From JACMLD01 sp964245425 (GTDB taxonomy: Bacteria > Bacteroidota > Bacteroidia > Chitinophagales > Chitinophagaceae), in the NCBI GenBank assembly GCA_964245425.1, contig CAXTMV010000001.1:1-64000 (forward strand): 64,000 bases of DNA, read 5' to 3'. Under the pieces are notes generated by a model, which was not told the DNA's origin, ran no database searches, and saw only the letters and a program-made list of their open reading frames with translations. The translations under genes and the position numbers were made by a program. Shown in pieces: positions 61,762 through 64,000 of the stretch (position 1 is the first letter of the stretch; each line of letters opens with the position of its first letter).

Positions 61762-64000
61762 TTATTTTGTGAAACGGATACTGGTATTGCAATCGCCGGC
61801 TGAAACCCGGGAAACAAGAATAGAAGAAGCACCGGACGGCGCAGCCAAAAATTTACGAGGCATCGCTTTGCGATCATCTGCCAGCATTTCAGGAAAATAA
61901 TCATCCATTTTTACATTTCCCCTGCTGGTATCGTTAACAGTAAAAATATAATCGCATTTTTTATCGCCTGGTATAAAACACTGCGTGTTAAGTCCGGCAG
62001 CTGCTACGCGGTAATTGGTCTGTGCTGTAAGAAATTTAAGCGGGTCAAGTGCAAAATAAAAATGAATATTCCAAAGCAACAGGCTTAACTGGGGATTATT
62101 TTCCTGCACGCTGATGCCTCCCTGGAAGTACATATTTAACAAACTTATTTTACCTGCAAATCTATGAATGACCAATGTTGGCGTACTATCAGCTTTATTG
62201 GATGCTACCATTGCACCATCGATGGTTATTCTTCCGGTACCCGTAAAATCAAGTGGCTGGCGCATAGCTCCTTCCCACCAGCAGTCTTTTACTACCGCCA
62301 CGGCATTTTTATCAACGGCCAGCCCTGCAAACTGGGCACCAAAGCAATACAATGCCGCGGTACCTTTTCCTTGTTGCACCAGCGGCCCGCCTGTTATTGT
62401 ATTGCCATCAGAAAAGAAAGAATTGGATTCCTGTACATACAGGTAGTCTAAGCCATCGGCGGCAACAGCATGGTGAGAATTCGTATACAGCTGCTCTACA
62501 AAAGCCTGTGAACCCGGCTGGTCAACATTGCTGCATTGAATGCCATCTGTGCCGTTCATTGTATTGGTAAAATCGCCCAGTTGCAGATCCCTGATGACTA
62601 CTTTTGTGGGGCCCTTTACATTGATCAATGCCTTACCCTTCGGAAAGTTTGCGGAAGGAATCAGCATCGTTGCATGCAAAAAGCCTTCGCCGGTCATTTG
62701 AAGATCGGCGCCGGCCGGAATAGCCAATGGCTGATCAAGCATAAACCGGCCCTGGGGAAAATAAATAAGAGCCTTCCTGTCTTTTGATTGCATGGCCTGG
62801 TTGATCAGGTCCTGTATCGCCGCCGAACCCGATCCGGCGGGTACAGCAAAAAGGGCGCGTGTTACAGTAATGGGCATTTTTTCCTGGGCACTGGTAAAAG
62901 GCGTTTCATTCTTTTGTACGGAAATATCATTTTTGTCGCCATACGAAAACAGCGTGGAAGCCGGCCGGGTAAATTTGACCACTTTGCTGTTCCGGTAATT
63001 GTTATTAATAGACAATACCTGCGAATGGCCACCCTCAAGACCACCTGTTTCTACAAAGCTGCTGACTGATTTTCCGCTTGATGAATCGAACTGGTTATCC
63101 AGCAGCGTAATTTTTCCGAGGTGATAAGAGATAATGGGTATTTCCTTGGGCGCAATGACCGTATTGCCCTGGAATATTCTTTTGAATGGGTTTGAACTGG
63201 CGCCCTGGTCGTAACAAAAATGGGTGGCATTTTCACTGTAACAGCCCCTTAATGAAATATAATAACTGTTTGTATTTTCCACATCCGAGTAACAGTTACT
63301 GAAATAGGAGCGGTAGACATGGTAATTACCCGAATTGCATTTTACACCGAAACTGCACTTGATAAACTTACAATCCCAGATCCAGTAATCCAGCGCATTG
63401 TATCCTTTTACCTGGATGCCGGTTTCGCAGTTATCAAAGACGCAACGGCGGATGGATACTTCAGCATCCATGGCACCTGTTCCTTCTCCCTGCACCGTTC
63501 CGCCACTGATACCGAATTTACAATTGCCTGTAAAAACATTGTCAGATATTTCTATGTTGGTGGGTGCCGAACTGCGGCTTCTCTCGTTGTTATCCTGATC
63601 TTTCCAGTGAATGCCCAATGCTTCCATATTCTTACGGCCATTGGCATTCCAGGTAATACGGCTTACCTTAAAATAGGCCGACCCGTTAGCGGTGAACATG
63701 GTATCGCTGTCGGCGCCTATCCATCGGATGCTCACCGAAGCCGGCGATTCACCGATAAGGCTTACGCCTATTTTACCTTTTAAGAGTAAGGTGGCGGAAA
63801 TATTATACGTGCCGGCCGGCAGGTAAATAACTGCGTAGGCTTTTTTTTCCATATTGAAATGGGCCAGTGGCTGGCTCAGGGAGTCAAGGGCCTGCTGAAT
63901 AGCCCTGGTATCATCTGTTATGCCATCTGCTTTTGCCTTGAACCTCGTTTTTACATTTGCCCAGCCCGGTAAAGGGCCATTGAACTCTTCGAGCTGCTGC
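61762..64000 (-). CDS. Pectate lyase-like parallel beta-helix protein, 5' end outside the window
   Basis: The frame stays open from the stop at 61762 to the right edge, so the gene is partial at its start. The visible N-terminal part reads GPLPGWANVKTRFKAKADGI followed by TDDTRAIQQAL, the usual start of pectate-lyase-3-type beta-helices, and a second such start (about IPITVTRALFAVPAGSGSAA then IQDLINQAM) occurs in the middle, so it has two beta-helix repeats. It may act on or hold the polysaccharide made by the operon. Signal peptide and full length are not visible. Confidence 0.7.
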   Translation of the reverse strand, partial: QQLEEFNGPLPGWANVKTRFKAKADGITDDTRAIQQALDSLSQPLAHFNMEKKAYAVIYLPAGTYNISATLLLKGKIGVSLIGESPASVSIRWIGADSDTMFTANGSAYFKVSRITWNANGRKNMEALGIHWKDQDNNERSRSSAPTNIEISDNVFTGNCKFGISGGTVQGEGTGAMDAEVSIRRCVFDNCETGIQVKGYNALDYWIWDCKFIKCSFGVKCNSGNYHVYRSYFSNCYSDVENTNSYYISLRGCYSENATHFCYDQGASSNPFKRIFQGNTVIAPKEIPIISYHLGKITLLDNQFDSSSGKSVSSFVETGGLEGGHSQVLSINNNYRNSKVVKFTRPASTLFSYGDKNDISVQKNETPFTSAQEKMPITVTRALFAVPAGSGSAAIQDLINQAMQSKDRKALIYFPQGRFMLDQPLAIPAGADLQMTGEGFLHATMLIPSANFPKGKALINVKGPTKVVIRDLQLGDFTNTMNGTDGIQCSNVDQPGSQAFVEQLYTNSHHAVAADGLDYLYVQESNSFFSDGNTITGGPLVQQGKGTAALYCFGAQFAGLAVDKNAVAVVKDCWWEGAMRQPLDFTGTGRITIDGAMVASNKADSTPTLVIHRFAGKISLLNMYFQGGISVQENNPQLSLLLWNIHFYFALDPLKFLTAQTNYRVAAAGLNTQCFIPGDKKCDYIFTVNDTSRGNVKMDDYFPEMLADDRKAMPRKFLAAPSGASSILVSRVSAGDCNTSIRFTK

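Noticed and set aside
1..64000. tRNA, rRNA, CRISPR array or insertion sequence
   Set aside because: Intergenic regions were read on both strands; no cloverleaf, spaced direct repeats, terminal inverted repeats or transposase/integrase genes were seen.

Overview
The window looks like the chromosome of a member of the Bacteroidota, most likely Chitinophagaceae or a close relative; this is inference from gene content, not from a marker gene. Supporting signs are a secreted protein with a type IX (Por) secretion C-terminal domain, a propeller/Y_Y_Y LytS-type sensor kinase with a LytTR regulator, a Crp/Fnr-like regulator, Bacteroidota-type FtsX permeases, a CrtI-CrtB-Idi-CrtZ-CrtY carotenoid set, and promoter-like sequences of the TTTG-N19-21-TAnnTTTG type. 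I see no rRNA, tRNA, CRISPR array, integrase or transposase.

Layout. 1-12 kb is mixed: a secreted GH30-like glycosidase, small hypotheticals, a membrane-anchored winged-helix regulator divergent from a small exported protein, a long AraC-FtsX fusion, then a leftward group (Crp-like regulator, M24 peptidase-like protein, cysteine hydrolase) and an exported hypothetical. 12.1-29.0 kb is one tight rightward operon of five very large genes (1065, 1855, 696, 860 and 1146 codons). Only the fourth has a recognisable enzyme fold (PhoD-like metallophosphoesterase); the fifth resembles the uncharacterised DUF6603 group. A phospholipase C/acid-phosphatase-like gene converges on it from the right. This block is the best candidate for an undescribed system. 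30.8-38.5 kb holds a lipoprotein, two small proteins, the LytS/LytTR pair and NhaA.

38.6-41.3 kb is a leftward molybdopterin operon (moaD, moeB-rhodanese, moaE, moaC-moaB fusion). Then come fabF, a Met-rich outer-membrane-type protein and a type IX-secreted glycosidase-like protein. 46.6-53.0 kb is a leftward carotenoid locus: a CarH/LitR-type MerR regulator with a cobalamin-binding signature, an ECF sigma factor, crtI, crtB, idi, crtZ and crtY. These would turn IPP/DMAPP-derived GGPP into hydroxylated beta-carotene, probably under light control.

53.2-64 kb is a leftward surface-polysaccharide operon whose beginning lies beyond the window: a beta-helix protein, a GT4, a WcaF-like acetyltransferase, a GT2, a CpsB-like PHP phosphatase and a UDP-sugar dehydrogenase. 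Embedded in it are a fused E1 alpha/beta 2-oxoacid dehydrogenase, an E2 with a C-terminal zinc-ribbon-like tail, and a small protein fusing an ACP-like domain, an AcpS-type phosphopantetheinyl transferase and a membrane anchor. Together these suggest production of an acyl-thioester used to decorate the glycan.
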